Part shown: in pieces, positions 1 through 13,800 of the stretch
How positions within the stretch are numbered: the stretch's first letter is position 1
Layout of the letters: each line of letters opens with the position of its first letter
DNA from: Callaeas wilsoni
Lineage: Eukaryota > Chordata > Aves > Passeriformes > Callaeidae
DNA length: 64,000 nucleotides
Assembly (NCBI GenBank): GCA_013398955.1
Contig: VWPU01004204.1
Span: forward strand, 1-64,000
Direction of reading: 5' to 3'
The notes under the pieces: model-generated
Database searches by the model: none
What the model saw: only the letters and a program-made list of their open reading frames with translations
Told to the model about the DNA's origin: nothing
Program-made: the position numbers and the translations under genes

Positions 1-704
1 AGAAGAGACTTTCTAAGACCAAAAAGGTGTTCAGAGGCAATCACAAATATTATCTGCCCTGATGCTACCTCACCCACAGCCAGGACCATTGGAAGGGGAG
101 ACACTACCAAGCACACGGTTCCCTAGGCCATGGCATAACAGTACTGAAAAAGACCGTTTGTTTATTGCATCCACCTTTTCCATCAGACATGATATTTACT
201 TACTTGGATGACAGGCTCATACTATAAGACATCGATACATTAAAATTTTGCCCTCATTCAATTGGCAAGTAGTCACCTGTACCAATGTAAGCCTCTTCTT
301 TAGAAAGGACAAACCAAACTGAGGTGTGCCTTACCTGAAGTGTGTCAGAGGTGAAGCACTGAATCCTTCTTCTGGAACTTGTAGGCAGACAGATAACACT
401 GACAGGAGGCTATACCAACCTGAAAAGCTGAACATCATTGCACATTTTTGGAATGGCACAATGGTATCTAACATACGGATGAGACACCCTCCCTCCCCTC
501 AAATAATTGTACTTGCTCTGCACCACCCTTCTTATAAAGTGCCTCTCTGACTGTGAGATAAAAAATAATTAGCATCTACAAATTGCAGGAAGGTCTACCA
601 GGCCTGCTGACAGTGCAACAGGCATGTTAATGGAGACAGCCTGGAGAGAGGGGAAGGCTGTGTAAAATGGACTACGAGGAGAAGAATGGTTTCAACCTGA
701 AATG
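1..704. other. Non-coding 3' flank of KCNK17
   Basis: No gene, RNA or clear repeat was recognised. Open frames are short and carry no family signature. Confidence 0.6.
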
Positions 705-1035
705 CATAGTCATGAATGGTTGTGGTTGGGAGGGATCTCTGGACATCACCTGGTCAAACTCCCCTGCTCAAGTAGGGCCACCTAGAGATGGCTTTTGAAG
801 ATCTCCAAGAATGGAGACTCTACCACCTCTCCAGGGAATATGTGCCAGGTCATCCTCATAGTGAAAAAGTGTTTCCCGGTGTTTCAGTTTGAGCCCATTG
901 CCTCTTTCCTTGTCACAGGGCACCACTGAAAAAGAGCCTGACTCCATCCTCTTCACATCTTCCCTGCAGATATTTAAATACATCGATGACATCCCCCTGA
1001 ACCTCCTCTAGGCTAACAGAAGTTTCAATTCTAAA
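705..1035 (-). mobile_element. CR1 LINE fragment, 3' end, truncated
   Basis: The reverse complement shows the familiar CR1 3' region. On the plus strand, CCCCTGCTCAAGTAGGGCCA, then AGATCTCCAAGAATGGAGAC, TTTCAGTTTGAGCCCATTGC and CAGGGCACCACTGAAAAAGA follow the consensus order. The 3' end is at the left (about 705); the element is 5'-truncated and diverged. It lies 3.6 kb downstream of the KCNK17 stop. Confidence 0.85.
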
Positions 1036-4000
1036 CTGACCTGAGATATCATTTGTAAGATCTCTTCAGCCATGCACTGCAAGAAAAAAGACATCCTGGA
1101 GTTTTTTTGAAGCCATAGACCATCATGGGAAAAGAGCCTCGTGTTCTAGTCTAGGGACCTCAAAATATTGTAGTCAACTAGACAAAAACTGTGCAGTTCT
1201 GAGCAGTCTGCACCACATTGCTGTAACATCCTGTTACAGACTTCTGGACACATCTCTCCCCAAGGGGTAAACATCTCTTTTGGCCTAGCGGAATGAGCCA
1301 GAGTAAGAAACACTGAGGCTGAAGCCAGAACTTGTCCTTGAAGTAGGGGAGAGAGCCCCCTCTCTATTTTCTTGCTTCAAGAGATTGATTTCCTGGGAAT
1401 CTGTATAAAGGTCAGAAGCACATTATGCTCTATGTGATTGTGAAAAAGCCTCTGGAGACTGATGTTACATAAATATTTACAACTACCGCTACTAACCAAA
1501 CCTGTTCCCAACCTCTGCTCTTCCCAAGGAAGAAAACAGGATTGTAAGGAAAAATTGACTTGTGAAGAATAATAGCAGTGAAAGTCTAATTTGAAATTAC
1601 TAATGAAAGCTGCATACTTATCTGAATGGAAAGAGACAAAAAAAAAAAAATCAAGGAGCATCTGTAATTTTCCAATGCAGACTACAGAAGACTGCAAGTC
1701 AGCTGTGACAAGAATGATAACAGGACCATGCTTTTGTTTTCTTTATTTTACCCTTGAGAAGATAACCTTTCATATTTTGGTATAGTAGACACATTGATGA
1801 TGATGTTATTGTGATGTTGCAGAACTCCACTTTCTTCTCATCCCTCTGGGAACAAATTCATTCATATCATTTAACCACAAAACAGCTTTATAAAGAACAG
1901 CAAGACCAGAGGCACAGCACTTTGTGGGGACTTAGATGTACTAATATCTATTGTCCACATCAAAAGCTAGCTGAGAGGAATTGTCAGAAAAAGGACATTC
2001 ATAAGAGACAACGTGCTAATTCAGTGTCGAGAACCAGGGCAGAGATGGTATTTGACTCATTTATTCCTAAAATTTTTGGTGATCCAAGCAAGCACTTGCA
2101 GCTCTGGAGGTATGTGTGGCTTACCAGCAGTTCTGATGTGTCTCCCATAAAATATGGGATATCAGACTGTAGGTTGCAGGACTCTGCTGGTGATTAGCTG
2201 CTGGGCAGCAGGGCTGCAGAAGAAAGTGATTCAGAAAGGACTGCTGAGGCAGATAACGAGGCATCCTGAGACCGAGCTACCTGCCTAAGTGTGTGGCTGA
2301 ACCCTGACATGCAGTGGAAGCACCGAGATCTGCAAAAGGTTTTTATCCTTTTTTGTCAAGACTATTCCTTGAGTTCCTCTCCCTTTTACCTCTCAGAAAT
2401 GTACATTAGCTGCCCAAAGACACGTAACTCTGTTATTCAATGGGACCAGGGCGCCTAAACTTCTAAGGTACTTTTGAAGATCCCATCCATAGCCTAAAAA
2501 TACATGGGAATATGAATTGAGATTAATCTAATAGACATTCAAATTCAAAAGAAGAAACTCGTCTCAACTCTTCCATAAGCCTTCTCGTCAAAGAACAGAG
2601 TTGGTAGAAATTCCCAGAGTCTGTGACATTTCTAGTAAAAGTTGAAATAGATTTAGCATAGTCATTCCCGTGCTTTACAGTAGAAACTCCTACTATCTCC
2701 TGGGCATCCAGATTTTACAATACACTTCTACTTATTAAGTTTTGCATGTGAAAAAGGGTGCAAAGGATATGCATTAAAGGCTATCACATTTTATGAAGTG
2801 GAATTATAATTTACTCATGTTTAAAGAAATACACTTTGCTCTTCACATAGGCCAGTAAAACCTACATTATGTATCCATCAGTGAAAATAAGCAAGATGAA
2901 ACACGGAACAGAAAAGTTTATGCTAAAGGCTGTTAAAGAAATTACCCAAAGTTCAAAAACTTGAAATGTATTTATTTTGCATCAGTATGATCCAAGAGGT
3001 CCACTGCCTCCCTTCCCGATCTCTGCTGCCCATTCAAAGAGTATTTGAGAGAACATTTACTACTGTGCAATCGGAAAAAGGTCAACAGACTAAATTTCAT
3101 TCAGCTGATTCCTTTGCTGCACTTTTTCCTGTAATCAGTTCCACCAGATATCAACACTCAGACTGGCCTCTTCCAGAAACACTTTTTTCACAATATAAGT
3201 TTCAGAACTTGTGTTCCTGAAGACTGTACACTTTTCACTCACTCCATTTCTGTGAATATAGCTATGGATATTTCTAATTCTTCAGTCCCATACTCCAACA
3301 GACTTTTCAGTCTTTTCTCTGACAACCCTATGGAATCTTGGTTCATTGCAGAAGCTGAAGGCTCAACCAAATGCTTCATTCTGGTTTGCTGCCATGGTGA
3401 AGTTTTCAAAGTTAATGCTTAGGATGCAAGTAGCACAACAGGAATAACAGAATGAGAAGAATAGATAATGGAATACAAATGGCACCAGGAGTCAGACTCT
3501 GTTTCACCTTTATAAATGGCATAATATAACAAAAGATTTTTGACAATTTAGTGGAATTAAAAAACCCAACCGAGTTCTGTTTCATGACTGACACAAAGGC
3601 CAAATAAGCATGTCTGGCATTCTGCAGATCAAAGATAGTTGTGATTATATATAAGACGTTAGATTGAACAGGTACACTAATCATTTATGACATGAGAAGT
3701 TAATCAAAATAGCATCTCTTGATCATAGTTGAAGAAAGTTCAGTCTGTTTCTAGATTAAGGTAGCCCTTGTTAATATTGGCCATAGGAAAGTGGTGGAAC
3801 CACTGACACTTAAAATTGCCTCTAGTCCTCTTTTTCTGATTTCCAAGATGTGGCAAAATACAAATCTGTCTAAATAAACCGTCACATTTAGCTGATGATG
3901 TTTGGTCCACAAAATTCTCTACAAAGGATGAACCCACGTACGTTCTGAAGAAAGGAATAGCCTACCCAGTCTCTTTCTATTAGCAGACCTCTGACGTAGA

Positions 4001-4589
4001 AATTACTTTAAAAAAAATGGAATTATCTGTTTCTATCAGGCACCTCTACAAGCTCTGCCTCATTGCCATCCCTGTGCCAATGAACAGAGAGCAAAACCTT
4101 GTTACCACCTTTCACAAGCACAAGGTGATGGTGGCGCATTTGCCACGACTCTCAGATACCTTTAAACAGTGCTTTTCATTTCTTTTGGCAACATGCTGTT
4201 TGTTTCTTGCATTAAATAGTACTTGCTTTTCTGGCTCTGGCATTTGCAAAGTACCATATGTACAACTAGAGGCTGCAAGAACCATGCAAAGAAATGGACA
4301 ACAGCTAGTGTTGCTTATGGATGTCAAAGTTTACCTCATAGATTGAGGTGAGAGGGCAGGTAATATTTCCATAAACCTACTTTTGGCTAAGAGTCCTGTT
4401 GGTAATTTTTGGTGGTGTTGCAAATGAAACATTCTGTTGTCATTGCTCAACTCAGAATATAAGCATTTCAAGCTCAATAAGCAAACTTTCACCCCATTCA
4501 CAGGTCAGGGCAGCTCCACTTACACATTTCTAAATGGTTTGTCTCTGGTGTGCTAAAACCTACAGGACACCTGAGGGTATTTTTCTTCC
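1036..4589. other. KCNK17 downstream region, possible 3' UTR at its right end
   Basis: The KCNK17 3' UTR must begin at 4589 and run leftwards, but its end could not be located. An AATAAA on the minus strand at 2976-2971 is one distant option. No other gene was recognised. Confidence 0.5.
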
Positions 4590-4885
4590 CTAGACAGCTT
4601 CTGTAGGAGCTGTGTAGGAGTGAGATTCAAACGCTCCTTTCGTTTTTGTGTCTTTGTCATTGCAGATCTCCGCATTGTGAAGTCCAGTCATACTATTTTT
4701 GTTACCATCCATTAAGTCTTCTGCCATCTCTGTGTTCTTCTTGTTGCATTGACAGAAGTCACTGGAGCTCTCTAGAAGGCTGATGCAAAATTTGATAATC
4801 AGTGCTAGCCACGCCATCCCAAAGAGGATCCACAGAGAGATTACATTCTTGTACCAGCTTGGATAGGTGCGATCTGGGTTCATCC
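4590..4885 (-). CDS. KCNK17: KCNK17 exon 5 (TM4, C-terminal tail, stop)
   Basis: The acceptor is ttctgttgtag. The exon begins G|MNPDRTYPSWYKN, carries K236 and TM4 (VISLWILFGMAWLALIIK), and continues into a tail of about 70 residues rich in Ser, Asn, Lys and Asp that ends ...APTEAV before the stop codon at 4592-4590. The tail does not obviously match the human tail as I remember it. No AATAAA was found close downstream on this strand; the nearest one noticed is at 2976-2971, so the 3' end is undefined. Confidence 0.94.
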
Positions 4886-7800
4886 CTACAACAGAATCAC
4901 CCAAAATATTTCTACATTGGATCAAGAGTGCCTCAAAGGAGACATTACATGTAAAGCAAAGACAGTTGAAATATCACTGAATATTAGTGATTTCTACATA
5001 AAACCCAAGTATGCCACCTACTTATCCTGTGAACAGATATTGTACGTTTCATGATGTGTCAGCAAAAGCCTAGTACTCCTTAGGAATTGCAAACATCACC
5101 CATAAGAAAGAAAAATAAATCCTAAATTACATCCATGCCAAAGTGAAATTATTCATATTCAAGCACATAGTTTAGTTTCTCTACTTACCACTCAGCACCA
5201 CAATATTGTATTAGCATGTAACAGGGGTCCCTGCAGGCAGAGAGGTAAGCAGGTTTTATGTATCACTGTATGTATCTTTTTAAACTAGATATAAGCAAGG
5301 GAGAGAGTCTCTGAGAGCAGGAGAAAAGAAGCTGGAGTAGTCCTAAAACCTCCAAGAACAACCAAACCTTGGAATACAGTATGAAATTATCACTGGCCTT
5401 CACGGCCACAAAGGAACTCTCTGCAGGATCACGGACAGCTTGGTGCCCATCAGGACTGCCAGGTCCTTTCCTGCAGAGCTGCTTTCCAGCAGGTCATTTA
5501 TTCCTCCCAGTTCTGTACCACACTAGTGGGGAAACAGCGTGATAGTCACTTGAACCTTATTTTTGAGACATAAACTACACATACAGGATTGTAAGGCAAA
5601 ATTGTTTTGCCTCTACATACCACAACTGACATATTCGATTATTCCCATACCAAACCTAGCATATCTATGGCAGTATCCCAGTTACAAAGGTACTACACGG
5701 GTGAAGGCACACCTGGAAGAGGAAGGAATGCCAAATGCATTACCAGAAACTGGGAGAAGTAAAGTTGCTGTGGCAGAGTTCAGCATCATCTGCAAAAGCA
5801 GTATAGGAAAATGCTGAGCTGACCCAGCTTTTGTCAAGCTCCATCTGGCTACCCTTCCCAAGCTAACTTTATTACTGCTTATTTCCATGTGCCTACACAA
5901 GCTCTAATCATAACTTTGATGCATTACAGACAACTGCCACTAAGTTGTCTAAGCATCAAGCAAGTGCTACGAAGAAAAGAAAATAGCAAATATGTAATAG
6001 AATGTTTTAGTCTTTCTGTCTCTCAGGAATTCAAGGGTGCATGTGTTTCTACAATCAATTCGTTTTTAATGAGAAAGTCTTTATCAAAAAGGTGTGTCTT
6101 GCGTTTCAGCATATGCAGTGGGTGTGGATCCAATCCCATTTCCTCTGGCAAAGGGTTTTGGCATCCAAAACTAGGTAGTGCCTGGTGCCTGACAGTCTAT
6201 ACCTAAGTAACTTAAGCTGCCTTTTAGAAAGCAGTTATACAGAGTTTTGACAGAAGAAATGGTCCCTGTCTGCTAATGATGATGCAGAGTGGCATCTGCT
6301 TAAAACTAGTGGCTGCCAGTGCACTGGAGTGTGATAAGTGTGCCCTCAGCAACTACTGTGATTAAACCATAGCACTCCTGCCTGGTGGTGCAGTCCTTCA
6401 AGGCACAGGCCACTTCAATGCCACTCACTGACTGGGAAACAATGCTTTGTTGCTATTGCAGAAATCATGTCTTCTCCAACCTGTCAAATGCCCACCACAA
6501 CCTACTGATCATCAGGCCTGAGGAATGCTACTGGTGCCAAACTGCCAGGTGGGGAGCTTTGTGTCTCATGGATTTGGGTTTGTTATCCAGTAGGTGATAG
6601 CAACGAAACGTGAACAACTCACCAATCACATAATCTCCAAACCCTATAGTGCTGAGGGTAATGAAGGAATAGTACAAGCCTTCTTCATAAGACCAGCCTT
6701 CTTTGTCAGAGAATAACAAGGGTGGTAGCAGCAGGAACAATAACAAGCCAGTTACCAGTGTGCAGGTCTTCATCAGGAAGGAAGCTTTATTCTAGTAAAA
6801 CAGGAAGGAAATAAGAAAAAAAAAAAGATTGTCACGAGAAGTGCAGCAAGGAAAGTTCCAGCTTGGTTTCCAGTTGGAGATGATGATATGATGATGGACT
6901 CCACAAAAACATACAAACATTCATTGAATTCCACTATAATAAATGGTGTGTCTGTCCCAGACATGTGTGCTGGGTTTAGCTGGGATGGTTATTTTCTTCA
7001 CAGTAGTTAGTAGGGGGTTGTGCTTTAAATTTGTGCTGAAAACAGTGTTGATAATATAGAGGTATTTTTATTGTTGCTGAGCAGTGCCTGCACAGTGTGA
7101 AGGCCTTTTCTGCTTCTCATCCCACCCCACCAGTAGTGAGTAGGCTAGGGGTACACAGAAATTTGGGAGGGGACACAGCCAGGACAGCTGAGCCCAAGTG
7201 ACCAAAGGGATACTCCATACCATTTGGCATCATGCTAAGCATAGAGAGCTGGGGGAAGAAGGAAGCAGGGAATGTTCAGAGTGATGGAGTTTGTCTGCCC
7301 AAGTAAGTATTACGCATGATGGAGTCCTGCTTTCCTGGGAATGGCTGAACACCTGTCTCCTGATGGAAAATGGTGAACAAATTCCTCGTTTTGTTTTGCT
7401 TGTGTGCACAGCTTTTGCTTTACTTATTAAACTGTCTTTACCTTAACCCATGAATTTTTTTCTCTTTTGATTCTCTTCCCCATGCCACTGGGAAGGGGTG
7501 AGTAGTTGCATGGTGCCTAGATGCCAGCTGAGGTTAAACCTTGACACCCAGTCAACACAACTTGGACATCACCTTCGTAAGTCCTAAATTCATGACAGTT
7601 TAAAGCCTATTCCACAAATGTTCCCATGTGACTTACACATGCAATTCTAACTATAACTGATGATAAACACACCAGATAGTCTAGGACTGTGCATGGCTCA
7701 CATGCTTTATCACTTCTGTTGCTGTAGGGGAAGTCATTCATCACAGAATTTCCCTCAATTAATAAACAACCTTATCTGACACCTCATAGGGCTGTCATAA

Positions 7801-10800
7801 ACTAAATTTATTTGCTTCCAGTTATTCCTGAGTATTATTGCCTTTTTGGTCAAATAGTCAGCCAGGCCGTCCTTGTTAGTCAGGATCTCAAATACCAGAC
7901 AATGTCCTCTGTCTTTTATTTCCTTGAGATATACCTGTCCACACTGCTTACCTGCCAGTGAAACACCTCCTCTAGGCAACGGGCACAATGCTGAACCCCA
8001 AGCAGCATCACCTGCCCAATTTCATTCAGGAGTACAAGGTTCAAGGGGATCCCAAAAAGTGCAAACACGATGCAGAAGATTCGACCAACCACAGTGCTGG
8101 GGCTCAGGTTCCCATAGCCTAGGCAGGGGAGGAATGAAGCATTAAATCTAAAATATTCTCTGCTTACCCCTTTCCCCCTGGAGGGGTGAACCTCCATCAT
8201 CTACAGAAGTAAGGTGAGAAGGTCACTGCTCCAAAAGGACCTTTTTTTATAAATAACTGTGAGTTACATTCATTGTTTGTCATATCCTATTGTGGGCTGG
8301 AAAATAACATTTCTTTCCCTGCCAACTTTGCTTGGTTCCTTTTCCATTTACCAGTGAATTTCCTCTCCCCTACCCACCGCTCTGGCTGGGATCTGACGTA
8401 AACGCAAACCTTCCGTTTAGTTCAATTTTTGTAAGCATTGTTGGCATGGGCTTTGCTGGTAAATGATCCTGCATGGCTGTCAGATGGTCTCTGAATCACA
8501 ATAGTGTTTTAATTATAACAACCACCCTTTTCTACCTTTGTCCCACAGGACTAGTGAATTTAACACTGCTTCCTTGCTTATCCTCTTTTGCATCACAAGT
8601 ACCAAATACACCTTAAATCGTCAAAATTATTGTCTAGAGTCAGTATTCCTGGAGAAATGATATTTAACCTGAGTAAAATTCTTCAATTTCAGACCTAAAG
8701 GGAGAATAAAAGTGTTTTAAATTTTGCCTCTTTCTTCTAGTCGTAGGAAGTAATCTAATAAAAGGTCCTGCCTTGCAATCACAGCCTTGCTTGCATCCTC
8801 AGATCATTCTGGCTTCAAAATCACTTGTCCTTATTCCCCACACCTTCTTTTTAAAATGTCCTGTAAATTTGCAGACCTGCACTTGTAATTTCCAGTGTTT
8901 TATGCCACAAGAAAGTCAGATTTAACTAGGGTATATTTTACAGGATGCTTTCAGAGACAGAAGAACTAACACACCACATGCATTTCAACAGTGCCTTAGC
9001 CAGTCTGAGACCCATGGCCTCGACTACATTCCAAAATCACCTCTGCTCCTTAGCCACTGGTGTATGTCCACAGCATAGGAGATTATCTTTTCACCACAAA
9101 TAAGCAAAGTTTATCTTTTCACCACAAATAATGCTATTCCCTCCCAGCGCCACCCAACCACCGGCGCAGCAAGCACAGAGGCGCTCCCTCCACTGCTGCC
9201 TTGCTACCTGCCTTTGGGTGCTGTAGCCTCAGGGCAAGTGAGCAGTGCCCAGCAGGGAGAGGCTCCAGGGCTGGGCTCTGTATCCCAGATAAGGGAGAGT
9301 ACAAATATCTGTGGTTAACTCAGAGTCCCGTCCCATTCCTTCACTAACCTCTGCCACATGCCAGCTGCAATAAGCCACTGACCAACAACATAGAAATGTG
9401 TGCAACTATGAGCTGGGGATATCTACACATTCTGTGCCAAGTTTTTGCTAACAAAAATCTCTCACCATGGACAACTCTGCAGTTCATTGTGCATGTGTGC
9501 TGGCAAACTACACTCAGAAAAAAGTCTGGGGGAAAACTATTCCTACATATGTACCTCCACAAATTCCAAATTCTATTATATGGAGGACATCCCCTCCAAT
9601 AATTTTAGGCATACAATGTACCTCCAAAAGAGCCCCAGAAGCCTGTCCCTGGGTAGGAGGAGAGTATCCCCCAGAGAGAATGGGATGCTGTTACGTAACT
9701 AGATGTTTTGAAATACAGTCAAACAAAAGGGGCTAAATTGAAACTTAATTCCAGTGCTACTTCTTCTTTGCTTGTGCGCAGCTTTGCAATGTTCATGCAC
9801 TTTTCCCCAATGATTGCTAATTTCTGACATATTTCACCATTTCTAGACTAACAGGTGTGGTAAATGAGACATGTAGGCAAGTGCATCTGGTAGATGACCC
9901 CTTCTAAGTGAATTGTAGAAAGACGTGTCTGGTGTGATGCATTTCACACTGGCTGTGACATTTCAGTGGATTAGCGCCAATTTTTCTCTCATGGGATTAG
10001 GGTGTTTTGTGGCCTGACCTGGCACAGGAGAAAGTGCTGGGGGGCATTTACTGTAGGGCTGGAGGCTGAAGATGAGTCACATACATTTATGGCCAGTTAT
10101 TCCCAAGGTAATTTCCCCCTGACCCTTCCCCTTTCTTTTCCTTCCATATCAAGTTTTAAAAGACTGTGTAATGTCTTGGGCAGTTCTTTTTACCACAGAT
10201 TTCTAAGTTATTCAGTCTCTGCAGAAAAACATAAGAGAAGAAAAGCCCATGATCTCAGGTCACTGTGTGAAGTACAGCAGCCTTCAGAATTGTGGGGATG
10301 CCAGACAGTGCAGACTGGAAAGCACCTAAAGTTAACCTGTACATTGTGAATTATTTAGCGTGGCAAAGAGAATGATGTAGGAAGGTCTTATGTGCACAGT
10401 AAACCCAGTCCTTCAAACATCAGATCTGCTTTGCATTTGATTTCTTTGGCTCCCTTTTCTCTTGGACTCAGCAGCTTGAGACAATTTTCTGAATACTTAG
10501 TATACAGTTGCTGTACATGTGCCAAAAAGCCATGTCCCACCAGCTTTTTATACAGGACACAAAGTATAATCAAATAGCACCAGAGACTTTAGATTATGCA
10601 AAATGGCCAGAAATTTACTGCTGGCTGGTTACATACACTTGTCTTTGCCCTAGACAAAGAGATGCCAAGCTAATTGTAAACGAACATCAATTGTTATAAA
10701 ACTCAAGCAGGAATGGGAAAGTAGGACTTACCCCCTTCAGTATTAATTGGTGTTTACACCATCATGGGCTATATATTAGAAGATCTGAACCAGATTCAGA

Positions 10801-13800
10801 AACTAAAACTACATAGCCAGTTGTGTCACGTCCCTCATGAGCCTGCTGCTGGGATGTGACCTGGTACACGCCTGAGCAAAGTAACACTGAGGAATGATCA
10901 CTAAAAACTGCAGACACATCAAAGAGTGTTTCCACTGAAGAAGCTGGATTAAGTGCATGTATAGCTCCTCTTGTTTTGAAATAAGGCGTAATGTAAGTTA
11001 AGCTTCTTAGGAGGAAACAAAACAAGAGTGGTTTTATTTCTAAATGCTCATAACCATGTACTTTAACTCGTGTGCTTCTGTTACACATATTACGTAATTT
11101 TGGATTTTTTTCCTGATTTCCCATCATATTCCTGTCCATAACAGATTCAGAAGCTCTGCAGACTTGTTAAGAACACGAGACTTATTAGTAAAATATCTTT
11201 TCATTCACGAGACAATACTTGCAGTGCCCTCAGTTAACTGAGGCAGCTGCAACTTCCTGCTACCCACAATGAGAGGTTTGTTCTCACTGTCCAGATATAA
11301 AAGAGTATTTTCATCAAAAAGTGCTTAGAACAAAAAGTGTCTATCATAGGCTAAAAAAAATCTGAAAATTTACCGAAAAATTTCATCTGCAGAAAAACCC
11401 CAGAGTTAGCATTAAACCAAATCTCCCCAAAAATGTGTTTGAATGCTAAAACCACTGATAAAGCTACTGGTTAGAGAAGCAACTCTTCTTGTTTTTTTAA
11501 ATCTTTTCTCCTACCTGAAAGTATACAAGCCATCACTTCCTACGGAAATGGTCTAATCCCAAATCTACAGATTGCTCTTGTTGACAGTATTTTGCTTTGA
11601 ATACCCAGGAATTCGTCTAAGCCTGGGGGCCAGGTACCCACTGTGCAGTTCACTGAGGGGTGTCAATGCCAGAATTACTTTATTTTGCATTACACATTTA
11701 AATACTCATAAAAATGTCTCTTCTTGGCATTTAGGGTGATGTTCAGTGAGCCACGTTCCTATTTTCCCAGGCACTGGAGGAAATGAAATCCTTAAACCAT
11801 CCAGCTCCTCCCACCACCACTCTAACACTTTTTAGGAAATCTAAACTTTTCTTTCCCTTGTGGTCTTTACAAGCGATCTGGATGTTTTAATCCAGGAGAA
11901 ATGAAAGGTTTTTTCGTGAAAAATTCAAATGTTTCATTGAGGGAAAAAAAAAAGAAGAAAATTCACTTTAGATGGAAAAGACATCTTTGCGTAATTCAAA
12001 GTGGAAAAACCACACACGTACCTACTGATCGCTCACATAGCCTTATGGTAATGTTTGTCTGGTTCCTGAAAACGTGAGCACCGCCCAGTTTAGCTGGAAG
12101 GTGATCCTGACAAAGCCCTCATCAGCCTGCTCTGACCTCATAGCTGACTGCTTTAAGCAGACAGTTGTACCAGAGACTTCCTGAGGTACCAGGAAGCCTG
12201 AATTACCCTATGATCTTACAAGCATTAGGATTTTCAGAAGTCATTTGGTACCACCTATATTCACCTGAAGAGCAGCAAGCCAGGGGTTCCTATTGTCCCT
12301 CATACTTTGAATGTCTCCATAGCTATATAAAATACATTAACATGCTCGGCTTCTCAAAGTTCTTGCGAGATTTCACATTACACCCACCAAGTCTGCCCTA
12401 AGCTCAAGAATGCTTATCAGCTGGACACAGCTAAGGACACCTGACATGGGAAATCACAGTTATTTCCAATTAATTCATCCAGGGAGGATGCTACAGGCTC
12501 CCAAATTTAGAGACAGAAGCAGGACACAAGCCCCAAGCAGCCACACTGCTTGCATTGGCATTTCCATTTTATGATTAGAACACAACAAAAATTTGAAGAA
12601 TTTGTTTTTAAAAGCTAGTGGTGGCAGAATCTCAGGAACTGTGTCTTGTATGGGGAAGCTCATTGGAACCCTGGCAGGTTGAACCAGGGCAGAGTTATTA
12701 ACAGTTTTAGCCCTACGAAGTTCCAGGTGACATTAAAATTTGGTTGCACACTCCTTCGGTGAGTGAAAAGAATACTTCAGGTGAGTACTGCAGTCGTTGC
12801 TTGTAAGACTTATCTTGTGCTGTGTATACACTGGAAGCTGTATAGTGGGCTTCGTCTCCACGGGGTGTTATGGCATGCAGTCAGGAAAGCAGACCACATT
12901 TCCAGCGCTCAGAAGATAGCTCAGAGGATGCTGCTGTGAGTGGCTATTCCCACATCCACCAGTGACCTCTCATGGACCAGTGTGCCACATCCTACTCGGC
13001 CAAGCCTGTAGAGAAGCTCTGCCAGCCATCTCAGGTCAGGGAAAAGATCAATGCATCAACAGTGGCGGCTTTTCAGCAGGGAACTCCCGCCTACACAACA
13101 GGTTCACAGAGGATTCAAATATGAAAGTGGTCCCAAGCTGTTATTCTTTATTTTGACCACTTTGAGACATCAAGTTAGTTTAACTGAATTCCCCAATGGA
13201 TTGTGTGCCAGCAATGCGCAGAAACACGGCCATTTCTCAGGAGCTCCACCAGACACTGGGCAGCACTGCAGAGGGTCAGAGTCTTCATAAAACTCTTGCT
13301 GGCCCAAAGGTTTACCCTACCAGGATTTCACAGCCCTGAACTTGCTACTGTTTTATTCCCTGCACTGGAATCCTCTGTGGCAACTACTAAATGTCTGAAA
13401 GAGTGTGTTAATACCATCACTCCCTGAATAGTCTGATCCATGCCTTTTTGCTCTCTCCCTGTCCTTCAGGGTATTGCTTTTAGGAGCTATGTACTATGCT
13501 AGTCAGAGAAGGAAAGAACAGGAAGAAGGCATTTCCCTTCTTTTCCTCATGGTGCAATGGCTTACTTGACCCATTTTATATTTAAAAAAGGGCTCTTGAA
13601 ATTCATACAACTGAATTATGGTAGCTTTGCCACCAGAAAATGGTAATACAGCACAAGACAATGGCATCTATCCACCCAATATTAAGAGGGACCTTCACGC
13701 TAGAGAGGACAGTAACTCCTTCTACTCTTAGGCTTGCACAGACGAGTCAGCCTCATCACTGACTACAGAAGGAACCTTTCCCTAGCACCTTCTCTGAAAT

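Noticed and set aside
768..992. 74-codon minus-strand open frame
   Set aside because: It lies inside the CR1 fragment and is not a gene.
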